18,887 nucleotides of DNA from an uncultured Prevotella sp. (GTDB lineage Bacteria; Bacteroidota; Bacteroidia; Bacteroidales; Bacteroidaceae): positions 11,978 to 30,864 of the forward strand of contig CAJOHP010000054.1 of assembly GCA_905234355.1 (NCBI GenBank), read 5' to 3'. The position numbers and the translations under genes were made by a program. The notes below the pieces were generated by a model that ran no database searches, was not told where the DNA came from, and was given only the letters and a program-made list of their open reading frames with translations. Position 1 is the first letter of the stretch. The number at the start of each line of letters is the position of its first letter. Below are positions 9,068 to 16,336 of the stretch, piece by piece.

Positions 9068-10621
9068 ATGTCACAACGAGTGAGCCGGAGCATCAAGAAC
9101 ATGCAGGTGGGAATGTTTTTCTACCTGCTCTCGCTCTTGCTGGCCTTCTTCTCCCGTGGCATCTTCCTGCGCCAGCTGGGGGCCGAGTTCATGGGTCTCA
9201 CCGGCGTGCTGATGAACATCATGAGCTACCTCAACGTGGCCGAGCTGGGCATAGGCACGAGCATCACGTTCTTCCTCTACAAGCCCCTGCAGCAGCACGA
9301 CCGCGAAAAGGTGTGCGAGGTCATGTCGGTGCTGGCATGGCTCTACCGCTGCATCGGACTCGTCATCGCCGTGGGCGGGGTGGTCGTCAGCCTCTTCTTC
9401 CCCTTCTTCTTCAGCGAGTTGCATGCCGGCCTGCCACTGGTCTATTTTGCCTTCTACAGCTACTTGCTCACAGCGGTGGCGGGCTACGTGCTGAACTATC
9501 GGCAACTGCTCGTCTCAGCCAACCAGCAGCAGTATGTCGTCAACGGCTACTTCCAGACCATTGCCATCGTACAGAGCCTTGTCCAGATAGTGCTTGCTGT
9601 GGTGTGGGCCAATCCATACGTGTGGTCGGCCGTGGGACTGCTGTTCACGCTCATCGGCTGCTGGGTGTTCAACCGGCGCATAAGCCGCGAATACCCGTGG
9701 CTTAAGACCAGCCTGCGGCATGGCCGACGCCAGCTGCACATCTATCCCGAGATACTGCGCAAGACACGGCAAGTATTTGTGCAGAAGCTCAAGGACCTCA
9801 TACTCTATCGCAGCGACGACCTGCTGGTGGCTGCCTTCGGTGGCGTAGTCCTCTCGGCGTTCTACTACAACTACACCATGCTGGTCAACAAGCTCAACTT
9901 CATGGTCAACATCGTGAGCGACGGCATGAACGCCGGCGTGGGCAACCTCGTGGCCGAGGGCAACCGTCGCAACACGCTGAAGGTGTTTTGGGAGCTCACA
10001 GCCCTGCGCTTTCTCATCACAGGCGTAGTGGTGTTCGGCTTCCTGCTGTTCATACAGCCGTTCGTAGGCTGCTGGCTGGGACCGGAATGGCTGCTGAGCG
10101 ACGTCATCGTCTATCTGCTCCTGGCCCACGTCTTCATCATGCTCTCCCGCGGCGTGGTAGAGATGTATATCTCAGCCTGCGGCCTGTTTCAGGACGTATG
10201 GGCCGCCTGGACCGAGCTGGCCGTCAACCTGGGCGTGACGCTGGCCCTGGCTCCACAACTCGGCATCGCCGGCATACTCATCGGCAAGCTTTCGAGCGTG
10301 GTCGTCATAGCCATGCTGTGGAAGCCCCTGTTCCTCTTCCGCCACGGACTGCACGAGCCCGTGGGCCACTACTGGCGCGGCATGGCGCCCTACTATCTCG
10401 TCTTTGCCCTCTTCCTCGGCATCTCCCTGGCGCTGAAGCTCTGGCTCATCGACCCCATGGCCATCACCTCATGGCTGCAGCTCCTCACGATGGGCGCCGC
10501 CCTGTTGCCGCCACTGCTGCTGGCCTACTTCCTTACCCTGTTCATAGCCACGCGCGGCATGCGCTACTTCGTGGCACGCTCGCCCCGCGCATGGCGGTGG
10601 CTGAGCCGCATCAGAAGCTGA
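9068..10621 (+). CDS. Wzx-type polysaccharide flippase (MATE/MOP superfamily)
   Basis: The product is 517 residues, highly hydrophobic along its whole length with about 12-14 predicted spans, and resembles the Wzx/oligosaccharide flippase branch of the MOP superfamily. The N-terminus (FFSRGIFLRQLGAEFMGLTG, then LNVAELGIGTSITF) matches the usual start of this family, with helix 1 followed by an amphipathic loop. Such proteins move undecaprenyl-linked repeat units across the inner membrane. ATG 9068 is preferred over in-frame codons further upstream, which lie inside the glycosyltransferase gene and would add a hydrophilic tail; 9068 is 5 nt after that gene's stop. This is the last gene of the operon. 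I see no hairpin with a T-tract after it. Confidence 0.88.
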   Translation: MSQRVSRSIKNMQVGMFFYLLSLLLAFFSRGIFLRQLGAEFMGLTGVLMNIMSYLNVAELGIGTSITFFLYKPLQQHDREKVCEVMSVLAWLYRCIGLVIAVGGVVVSLFFPFFFSELHAGLPLVYFAFYSYLLTAVAGYVLNYRQLLVSANQQQYVVNGYFQTIAIVQSLVQIVLAVVWANPYVWSAVGLLFTLIGCWVFNRRISREYPWLKTSLRHGRRQLHIYPEILRKTRQVFVQKLKDLILYRSDDLLVAAFGGVVLSAFYYNYTMLVNKLNFMVNIVSDGMNAGVGNLVAEGNRRNTLKVFWELTALRFLITGVVVFGFLLFIQPFVGCWLGPEWLLSDVIVYLLLAHVFIMLSRGVVEMYISACGLFQDVWAAWTELAVNLGVTLALAPQLGIAGILIGKLSSVVVIAMLWKPLFLFRHGLHEPVGHYWRGMAPYYLVFALFLGISLALKLWLIDPMAITSWLQLLTMGAALLPPLLLAYFLTLFIATRGMRYFVARSPRAWRWLSRIRS

Positions 10622-10637
10622 CAAGACAGCGCACGTG

Positions 10638-10710
10638 TGAATTATGTCGTAAATAATCTTAATTAGTTTTCGTAATTCAAGCTAAATGCGTATATTTGCA
10701 CGACAATTCA
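10638..10710 (+). promoter_or_regulatory. Candidate operator: three related boxes around the araA promoter
   Basis: A related sequence occurs three times around the promoter: CGTAATTCA at 10671-10679, CGACAATTCA at 10701-10710, and inverted as TGAATTATGTCG at 10638-10649. The outer two form an imperfect dyad spanning both promoter boxes. A sugar-responsive regulator could bind here; no regulator gene is in the window. The grouping is my own reading and could be chance in AT-rich DNA. Confidence 0.25.
10667..10698 (+). promoter_or_regulatory. Bacteroidetes-type promoter of araA
   Basis: TATATTTG at 10691-10698 fits the -7 consensus TAnnTTTG, and a T-run (10667-10670) lies 20 bp upstream in the -33 position. 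Transcription would start near 10705. The -33 box is a weak match, as expected of a regulated promoter. Confidence 0.65.
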
Positions 10711-10742
10711 AAAAACCAAAAAATAATCCAACTAATAACTAA

Positions 10743-10792
10743 ATGACCCGAGCCCTGTAACGGTCTTCCCCTGTCGGGGATAAGAGGGGGGC
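10743..10792 (+). promoter_or_regulatory. Structured leader of araA with a five-codon mini-ORF
   Basis: The transcript leader contains ATG ACC CGA GCC CTG TAA (10743-10760, M-T-R-A-L). A hairpin follows: TCTTCCCC (10764-10771), loop TGTC, GGGG (10776-10779), a two-base bulge, AAGA (10782-10785). An outer pairing GCCC 10752-10755 with GGGC 10789-10792 is possible. The structure ends 11 nt before the araA ATG, so it could affect ribosome access. No T-tract follows, so it does not look like an intrinsic terminator. Function is inference. Confidence 0.35.
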
Positions 10793-10803
10793 AAGAAAAA
10801 CGT

Positions 10804-12342
10804 ATGAAAGCATTTGAGAATTGTGAGATTTGGTGGGTGACCGGTGCACAGCTCCTCTATGGAGGCGATGCAGTGGTGGCAGTAGACGGACACTCGAAGG
10901 AGATGGTCGACGGGCTCAACGCCAGCGGCATCATCCCCATCAAGATTGTCTATAAAGGCACGGCCAACAGCTCCAAGGAGGCCGAGGAAGTGATGCTGGC
11001 CGCCAACAACGAGAAGAAGTGCGTAGGTGTGATCACTTGGATGCACACCTTCTCGCCCGCCAAGATGTGGATCAAGGCACTGCAGGCCCTGAACAAGCCC
11101 ATGCTGCACTTCCACACACAGTACAACGCCGAGATACCCTGGGAGACGATGGACATGGACTTCATGAACCTCAACCAGAGTGCCCACGGCGACATCGAGT
11201 TCGGCCACATCTGCACCCGCATGCGCGTTCCCCGCAAGGTGGTATGCGGCTACTGGAAGGACGAGCAGGCACAGAAGCAGATTGCCGTTTGGGCACGTGT
11301 CTGCGCTGCAGTGGCCGATGCTCACGACGTGCGCTGCCTGATGTTCGGCATGAACATGAACAACGTGGCCGTGACCGACGGCGACCGCGTGGAGTTTGAG
11401 CAGCGTCTGGGCTACCATGTCGACTACTATCCGGTCTCCAGCCTGATGGACTACTTCAAGAAGGTGACCGACGACGAGGTGGAAAGCCTGGTCGAGGAGT
11501 ACAAGAAGGAGTACACCATCAAGATAGACGAGAGTGGCGAAGAGGTCTACTGGCAGAAGGTGCGCAACGCCGCCCGTGCCGAGATAGCCATCCGCCGCGT
11601 ACTGAAGGATGAGGGCGCCACCGCCTTCACCACCAACTTCGACGACCTGGGCGACGCCGACATTGACGCTCCCGACTTCTGCGGTTTCGACCAGATACCC
11701 GGCCTGGCCTCTCAGCGCCTGATGGCCGAGGGCATCGGCTTCGGTGCCGAGGGCGACTGGAAGACATCGTGCCTCTACCGCACGCTGTGGGTCATGTCGC
11801 AGGGCATGGAGAAGGGCTGCTCCTTCCTCGAAGACTATACGCTCAACTTCGCCGGCGACCGCTCCAGCTGCCTGCAGAGCCACATGCTCGAGGTCACACC
11901 GCTCATCGCCGTGGACAAACCCACCCTCGAGGTGCACTTCCTCGGCATCGGCATACGCAAGCAGATGACCGCACGACTGGTGTTCACATCAAAGACCGGC
12001 TACGGCATCAAGGCCACCGTCGTCGACCTGGGCAACCGCTTCCGTCTCATCTCGCAGGAGGTGGAGTGCATCAAGCCCAAACCCATGCCCAACCTGCCCG
12101 TGGCCAGCGCACTCTGGGTGCCACAGCCCACGTTTGAGATTGGTGCCGGAGCATGGATACTCGCCGGAGGCACACACCACAGCGCCTTCTCCTACGACAT
12201 CAGCGAGGAGTACTGGGCCGACTTCGCCGAGATACTGGGCATAGAGTATGTGCGCATCAACAAGCAGACCAACATCGCCGACTTCAAGCAGCAGCTGCGC
12301 AACAACGAGATATACTACATGCTGAGCAAGGCGCTGAAGTAG
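10804..12342 (+). CDS. araA: L-arabinose isomerase
   Basis: The product converts L-arabinose to L-ribulose, the first cytoplasmic step of arabinose use. At 512 residues it is close to the family's usual 500. The four residues that bind metal and catalyse the reaction in the E. coli enzyme (Glu306, Glu333, His350, His450) have counterparts in matching contexts: Glu316 (GAEGDWK), Glu343 (SFLEDYT), His360 (SHMLEV) and the His458-His459 pair (AGGTHHS). The N-terminal domain reads EIWWVTGAQLLYG, as in AraA. The gene has its own promoter and a structured leader and ends before a strong hairpin. No araD or arabinose transporter is adjacent; the next gene is an FGGY kinase that could phosphorylate the product. 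AraA is manganese-dependent in characterised members. Confidence 0.97.
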   Translation: MKAFENCEIWWVTGAQLLYGGDAVVAVDGHSKEMVDGLNASGIIPIKIVYKGTANSSKEAEEVMLAANNEKKCVGVITWMHTFSPAKMWIKALQALNKPMLHFHTQYNAEIPWETMDMDFMNLNQSAHGDIEFGHICTRMRVPRKVVCGYWKDEQAQKQIAVWARVCAAVADAHDVRCLMFGMNMNNVAVTDGDRVEFEQRLGYHVDYYPVSSLMDYFKKVTDDEVESLVEEYKKEYTIKIDESGEEVYWQKVRNAARAEIAIRRVLKDEGATAFTTNFDDLGDADIDAPDFCGFDQIPGLASQRLMAEGIGFGAEGDWKTSCLYRTLWVMSQGMEKGCSFLEDYTLNFAGDRSSCLQSHMLEVTPLIAVDKPTLEVHFLGIGIRKQMTARLVFTSKTGYGIKATVVDLGNRFRLISQEVECIKPKPMPNLPVASALWVPQPTFEIGAGAWILAGGTHHSAFSYDISEEYWADFAEILGIEYVRINKQTNIADFKQQLRNNEIYYMLSKALK

Positions 12343-12375
12343 CCACAGACAGCAACATATTGCCAAAACAAAGTC

Positions 12376-12409
12376 ATCCCCGCACCAACACTACTGTTGA
12401 TGCGGGGAT
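12376..12409 (+). terminator. Hairpin terminator after araA
   Basis: ATCCCCGCA (12376-12384) pairs perfectly with TGCGGGGAT (12401-12409). A further CAAC/GTTG pairing inside is separated by one mismatch, with a six-base loop. Only a short T-run follows, so intrinsic termination may be weak, but its place 34 nt after the araA stop fits a terminator. Confidence 0.7.
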
Positions 12410-12430
12410 TTGCTACGAAAATCAGGGTGT

Positions 12431-12551
12431 TTTCCTTATTAGGGTGTTCAATATGTTATTCTCACATTTTTGGATGTTGTCGGTGCACTGTAGGGACGGT
12501 CAGTAAGCACGAAAAATTGGGTACATGATATTGAACACTCTATTTCCTTAT
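12431..12551. mobile_element. Putative 103-bp MITE with 15-bp terminal inverted repeats and 9-bp target duplication
   Basis: TAGGGTGTTCAATAT (12440-12454) and ATATTGAACACTCTA (12528-12542) are inverted repeats matching at 14 of 15 positions. Immediately outside each arm lies the same nine bases, TTTCCTTAT (12431-12439 and 12543-12551), as expected of a target-site duplication. There is no ORF inside. The centre can form a further stem: GTGCACTG (12483-12490) against CAGT-AA-GCAC (12501-12510). This is the form of a non-autonomous miniature transposable element mobilised by a transposase encoded elsewhere. The element family is not identified. AGGGTGTT also occurs just outside at 12424-12431, which may mean a second partial end. 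Confidence 0.6.
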
Positions 12552-12552
12552 C

Positions 12553-12654
12553 GTGGGAGTACCAGGCTTTGGTACTCCCACTACCAAGCCTTGGTACTCA
12601 CACTACCAAGCCTTGGTACTCCCACTACCAAGCCTTGGCACTCACGCTACCAAG
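12553..12654. repeat. Tandem array of 22-bp palindromic units
   Basis: Units start at 12558, 12580, 12602 and 12624, with a partial fifth at 12646-12654. The middle units share the core TACCAAGCCTTGGTA, a palindrome around one central base. The first unit is divergent, and with the two bases-rich flanks it forms a perfect 12-bp inverted repeat: GTGGGAGTACCA (12553-12564), loop of five, TGGTACTCCCAC (12570-12581). Units are joined head to tail with no unique spacers, so this is not a CRISPR array. Each unit can form a cruciform or hairpin; role unknown (binding-site array or inert repeat). Confidence 0.85.
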
Positions 12655-12804
12655 TAAATGTAGCTGAAGTTATCCTAAATAAGCACAAAAATAGAACCCA
12701 CCTAAAATGTCAACCGCTCAGCAAGAAAAATGAACGCCCTTATTCCAAAACTGTAGGAAGCAACCAAAGAGCAAACGCGATGTAAACAAAAAAATGGCCA
12801 AACC
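12655..12804. other. Gene-free AT-rich stretch between repeat array and kinase promoter
   Basis: I see no credible ORF, RNA gene or strong dyad here. A frame that is open through the repeats and into this stretch translates the repeat units and has no recognisable protein character. The stretch may be the remnant of inserted or decayed DNA. Confidence 0.5.
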
Positions 12805-12805
12805 T

Positions 12806-12836
12806 TTTGCGGTTTTGTTTTTTATGCGTAACTTTG
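12806..12836 (+). promoter_or_regulatory. Bacteroidetes-type promoter of the FGGY kinase gene
   Basis: TTTG at 12806-12809, a 19-bp spacer, then TAACTTTG at 12829-12836 is a full match to the -33/-7 pattern. The start would be near 12843, leaving a leader of about 75 nt before ATG 12918. Confidence 0.8.
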
Positions 12837-12917
12837 CACCACATCTGCCGAACAAGGCAGAAAGCATGACATACACCAAAGACACATCATAACCCAATAA
12901 CACCTATTAATAAAACA

Positions 12918-14510
12918 ATGACCGCAAAACAAACCATTGAGGCTGGCAAAGCCATCCTGGGTATAGAGTTCGGCTCGACCCGCATCAAGGCAGTGCTCAT
13001 CGACGAGCAAAACAAACCCATAGCCCAAGGCTCGCACGAGTGGGAGAACCAGCTTGTGGACGGGCTCTGGACCTACTCCACCGAGGCCATCTGGTATGGC
13101 CTGCAAGACTGCTATGCCGAGCTGCGCAAAGACGTGATGGCACAGTATGACTGCGAGATAGAAAGTCTTGCCGCCATAGGCTTCTCAGCCATGATGCACG
13201 GATATATGGCCTTCAACAAGGAGCAGCAGATACTCGTGCCCTTCCGCACGTGGCGCAACACCAACACGGGCAAGGCTGCTGCCAAGCTCTCCGAGCTGTT
13301 CAACTACAACATCCCCCTGCGCTGGAGCATCAGCCATCTCTATGAGGCCATCCTCGACAACGAGGAGCACGTGGCCGACATCAAGTATCTCACCACACTG
13401 GCAGGCTACGTACACTGGCAGGTCACCGGGCAGTTTGTCCTGGGCGTGGGCGACGCCTCGGGCATGATTCCCGTAGACCCGAAGACCAAGACCTATGATG
13501 CCGAGATGGTGCACAAGTTCGACGAACTCATCGCTCCCTGCGGTTTCTCCTGGAAACTGCTCGACATTCTTCCAAAGAGCCTGAATGCCGGCGACAACGC
13601 CGGATTCCTCACCCCCGAGGGTGCCAAGAAGCTCGACGTGAGCGGACACCTGAAGGCCGGCATACCCGTATGCCCGCCCGAGGGCGACGCCGGCACCGGC
13701 ATGGTAGCTACCAACGCCGTGAAGCAGCGCACGGGCAACGTCTCGGCAGGCACCTCCAGCTTCTCGATGATCGTGCTGGAGAAGGAGCTGTCGAAACCCT
13801 ATGAGATGATCGACATGGTGACCACCCCCGACGGCTCGCTCGTGGCCATGGTGCACTGCAACAACTGCACCAGCGACATCAATGCCTGGGTGTCGCTCTT
13901 CAAGGAGTATCAGCAGCTCTTAGGAGTACCCGTCGACATGAACGAGCTCTACGGAAAACTCTTCAACAGAGCCCTAGAGGGCGATGCCGACTGCGGCGGT
14001 CTGATGGCCTTCAACTATGTGTCGGGCGAGCCCGTCACCGGCCTGCAGGACGGACGGCCCCTGTTTGTGCGCTCGGCCAACGACAAGTTCAACCTGGCCA
14101 ACTTCATGCGTGCCCACCTCTACGGCGCCATCGGCGTGCTGAAGATAGGCAACGACATCCTGCTCAAGCAGGAACAGGTCAAGGTGGACCGCATCACCGG
14201 ACACGGCGGCTACTTCAAGACAGCCGGCGTGGGACAGCGCATGCTGGCCGCAGCGCTCAACTCACCCATCTCTGTCATGGAGACCGCCGGAGAGGGCGGC
14301 GCATGGGGCATCGCACTGCTAGCCGGATTCATGGTCAACAACCCGCAGAAGCTCTCACTGGCCGACTATCTCGAACAGGTCGTCTTCGCTGGAAACACGG
14401 GCGTGAGCATTGCACCGTCGGCCGACGACGTGGCCGGATTTGAAAAATATATCGAGAACTACAAGCACTGTCTGCCCATAGAGCAGTGCGCAGTAGACAA
14501 CAAGAAGTGA
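12918..14510 (+). CDS. FGGY-family carbohydrate kinase (xylulokinase / L-ribulokinase type)
   Basis: The 530-residue product has the two-domain FGGY sugar kinase layout: an N-terminal phosphate-binding motif GIEFGSTRIK (15-24), a mid-protein PEGDAGTGMVATNAV with Asp257 in the position of the catalytic base, and C-terminal GHGGYFKT and GEGGAWGIALLAG (458 onward) for nucleotide binding. The usual first Asp of the N-terminal motif is Glu17 here. FGGY kinases phosphorylate ketopentoses, and annotation by similarity would say xylulokinase. Because it follows araA, it may instead, or also, phosphorylate L-ribulose; this is inference. The gene is separated from araA by 575 nt and has its own promoter, so it is not in one simple operon with it. 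ATG 12918 lies just before the conserved N-terminus. Confidence 0.87.
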   Translation: MTAKQTIEAGKAILGIEFGSTRIKAVLIDEQNKPIAQGSHEWENQLVDGLWTYSTEAIWYGLQDCYAELRKDVMAQYDCEIESLAAIGFSAMMHGYMAFNKEQQILVPFRTWRNTNTGKAAAKLSELFNYNIPLRWSISHLYEAILDNEEHVADIKYLTTLAGYVHWQVTGQFVLGVGDASGMIPVDPKTKTYDAEMVHKFDELIAPCGFSWKLLDILPKSLNAGDNAGFLTPEGAKKLDVSGHLKAGIPVCPPEGDAGTGMVATNAVKQRTGNVSAGTSSFSMIVLEKELSKPYEMIDMVTTPDGSLVAMVHCNNCTSDINAWVSLFKEYQQLLGVPVDMNELYGKLFNRALEGDADCGGLMAFNYVSGEPVTGLQDGRPLFVRSANDKFNLANFMRAHLYGAIGVLKIGNDILLKQEQVKVDRITGHGGYFKTAGVGQRMLAAALNSPISVMETAGEGGAWGIALLAGFMVNNPQKLSLADYLEQVVFAGNTGVSIAPSADDVAGFEKYIENYKHCLPIEQCAVDNKK

Positions 14511-14511
14511 T

Positions 14512-14581
14512 AAGGCCAGCGGCCTTTCAGCCTTCATCATCACATCTCACCACAGAGGCAGACAGCCCCTGTGGTGTTTTT
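14512..14581 (+). terminator. Terminator after the FGGY kinase gene
   Basis: CACCACAG (14548-14555) pairs with CTGTGGTG (14569-14576), with an inner GGC/GCC pairing, and is followed by five T at 14577-14581, a classic intrinsic terminator. A smaller hairpin just upstream, AAGGCC/GGCCTT (14512-14517 and 14521-14526, three-base loop), starts right after the stop codon. Confidence 0.88.
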
Positions 14582-14703
14582 GTGTGCTGACGGCTACGCA
14601 CACGCCTTCGCGCCAAAGCGGATTGACTTATATCAAAAAGATGCAAAAAAGCGGACTTGAAATTACAAAAAGACAGATTTTTAGCAAAAAAGTAGAAGAT
14701 TTG

Positions 14704-14734
14704 TTTGCAGAAAGAAGAAAAATGTGTAACTTTG
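14704..14734 (+). promoter_or_regulatory. Bacteroidetes-type promoter of gdhA
   Basis: TTTG at 14704-14707, a 19-bp spacer and TAACTTTG at 14727-14734. The block GTAACTTTGCACC (14726-14738) is identical over 13 bases to that of the kinase promoter. The leader is about 60 nt, with AAAAGG a little upstream of ATG 14802. Confidence 0.8.
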
Positions 14735-14801
14735 CACCCCGTAAGAAGAAACCAATCCAACATCGTTAATAAAAATTAAACTCTTAAAAGGTAAAAGATT
14801 T

Positions 14802-16139
14802 ATGAATGCAGCAAAAGTTGTAGAGGAACTGAAACAGAGATTCCCCAATGAGCCGGAGTACATCCAGGCCGTGAGTCAGGTTCTCCCCACGATTGAGGAG
14901 GAGTACAACAAGCACCCCGAGTTTGAAAAGTCGAACCTCATCGAGCGCCTTTGCATCCCCGACCGCGTCATCGAGTTCCGCGTCACATGGGTCGACGACA
15001 AAGGCAATGTGCAGACCAACATGGGCTATCGCATCCAGCACAACAACGCCATTGGCCCGTACAAAGGCGGCCTGCGCTATCACAAGAGTGTGAACCTGGG
15101 CATCCTGAAGTTCCTCGCATTCGAGCAGACCTTCAAGAACTCGCTCACCACGCTGCCCATGGGCGGTGCCAAGGGCGGCAGCGACTTCTCGCCCCGTGGC
15201 AAGAGCGACGCCGAGGTGATGCGCTTCTGCCAAGCATTCATGAACGAGCTCTATCGCTACATAGGTCCCGACGAGGACGTGCCCGCAGGCGACATCGGCG
15301 TGGGCGGACGTGAGGTGGGCTACCTCTTCGGACAGTACAAGAAGCTCACCCACCAGTTCCAGGGCGTGCTCACTGGAAAGGGCATACCCTTCGGCGGCTC
15401 GCTCATCCGTCCCGAGGCCACGGGCTACGGCACCGTCTACTTCCTCACCTCCATGCTCGCTACACGCGGCATAGAGCTCAAGGGCAAGAAAGTGCTCATC
15501 TCCGGCGCTGGCAACGTGGCTCAGTATGCCGCAGAGAAGTGCCTGCAGCTCGGTGCCATTCCTATGACCATGAGCGACAGCGACGGCTACATCTACGACC
15601 CCGACGGCATCTCGCGCGAGAAGCTCGACTATATCATGGAGCTGAAGAACGTGGAGCGCGGACGCATCAAGGAGTATGTCGAGGAGTATCCCACCGCACA
15701 GTACCACGAAGGCAAGCGCCCCTGGTATGAGAAGGCCGACATCGCACTGCCCTGCGCCACGCAGAACGAGATCAACGGCGAGGAGGCTCAGGCTCTGGTC
15801 GACAATGGCGTGATAGCCGTGGCCGAGGGTGCCAACATGCCCTCGCTGCCCGAGGCCATCAAGATCTTCCAGGACGCCAAGATACTCTATGCCCCCGGAA
15901 AGGCAAGCAACGCCGGCGGCGTGTCGGTCAGCGGACTGGAGATGTCGCAGAACAGCGAGCGTCTCAGCTGGACTGCCAAGGAGGTGGACGACTACCTGAA
16001 GCGCATCATGAACGACATACACGAGAACTGCGTGAAGTACGGCACACAACCCGACGGCTACATCAACTACGTGAAGGGCGCCAACGTGGCTGGCTTCATG
16101 AAAGTGGCCAAGGCCATGATGGCACAGGGACTGGTGTAA
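14802..16139 (+). CDS. gdhA: Glutamate dehydrogenase, hexameric, probably NADP-specific
   Basis: The 445-residue product matches the small hexameric (about 450-residue) glutamate dehydrogenase class, which interconverts 2-oxoglutarate plus ammonia and glutamate and is a main route of ammonia assimilation. PMGGAKGGSDF contains the catalytic Lys124 (equivalent to Lys128 of the E. coli enzyme). The substrate-binding stretch GPYKGGLRYH and the conserved PAGDIGVGGREVG are also present. The dinucleotide-binding motif is SGAGNVAQ (234-241), followed by SDSDGY at the end of the next strand, closer to the E. coli NADP enzyme than to NAD enzymes; cofactor choice is inference. The gene stands alone, with its own promoter and a very strong terminator. 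Length and motifs show nothing missing. Confidence 0.95.
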   Translation: MNAAKVVEELKQRFPNEPEYIQAVSQVLPTIEEEYNKHPEFEKSNLIERLCIPDRVIEFRVTWVDDKGNVQTNMGYRIQHNNAIGPYKGGLRYHKSVNLGILKFLAFEQTFKNSLTTLPMGGAKGGSDFSPRGKSDAEVMRFCQAFMNELYRYIGPDEDVPAGDIGVGGREVGYLFGQYKKLTHQFQGVLTGKGIPFGGSLIRPEATGYGTVYFLTSMLATRGIELKGKKVLISGAGNVAQYAAEKCLQLGAIPMTMSDSDGYIYDPDGISREKLDYIMELKNVERGRIKEYVEEYPTAQYHEGKRPWYEKADIALPCATQNEINGEEAQALVDNGVIAVAEGANMPSLPEAIKIFQDAKILYAPGKASNAGGVSVSGLEMSQNSERLSWTAKEVDDYLKRIMNDIHENCVKYGTQPDGYINYVKGANVAGFMKVAKAMMAQGLV

Positions 16140-16187
16140 ATCCCAGCTCCGCGACACACGCGCTAAAGCCCCATGCAGGCTTATACC

Positions 16188-16231
16188 CCATCCCGTTTCC
16201 TCCCCCGAGGAGACGGGATGGTTCTTTTCTT
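16188..16231 (+). terminator. Strong intrinsic terminator after gdhA
   Basis: Bases 16188-16202 pair with 16207-16221 in a 15-bp stem with one G-T wobble and a CCCC loop; the outer part is CCATCCCGT / ACGGGATGG. A T-rich tail, TTCTTTTCTT, follows at 16222-16231. It lies 48 nt after the gdhA stop. Confidence 0.93.
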
Positions 16232-16264
16232 GAAAAAAGGCAACTTCTTAATCTTGCTTAAATT

Positions 16265-16296
16265 CTTGGCCATGTGAATAAAAATAACTACCTTTG
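16265..16296 (+). promoter_or_regulatory. Bacteroidetes-type promoter of ileS
   Basis: TACCTTTG at 16289-16296 fits the -7 consensus. CTTG at 16265-16268 lies 20 bp upstream as a weaker -33 box. The start would be near 16303, giving a short leader of about 34 nt before ATG 16337. Confidence 0.75.
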
Positions 16297-16336
16297 CACG
16301 CTAAAGAAAAGAAGACAATAAAATATATAGAATATA

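Noticed and set aside
10622..10666. Terminator after the flippase gene
   Set aside because: I could not find a stable hairpin followed by T residues between the flippase stop and the araA promoter.
10732..11937. A 401-codon minus-strand open frame opposite araA
   Set aside because: Same antisense shadow effect; the + strand encodes an intact araA with all catalytic residues.
12553..12654. Possible CRISPR array
   Set aside because: Units are directly adjacent with a 22-bp period and no unique spacers; no cas genes are in the window.
12525..12785. A small 86-codon + strand frame in the araA-kinase gap
   Set aside because: Most of it translates the 22-bp repeats and part of the MITE; no conserved character and no promoter in place.
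14784..16157. A 457-codon open frame on the minus strand covering all of gdhA
   Set aside because: It is a mirror of the high GC third-position bias of gdhA. Its translation is low-complexity, rich in Val/His/Leu, with no family features, and gdhA itself is unmistakable.
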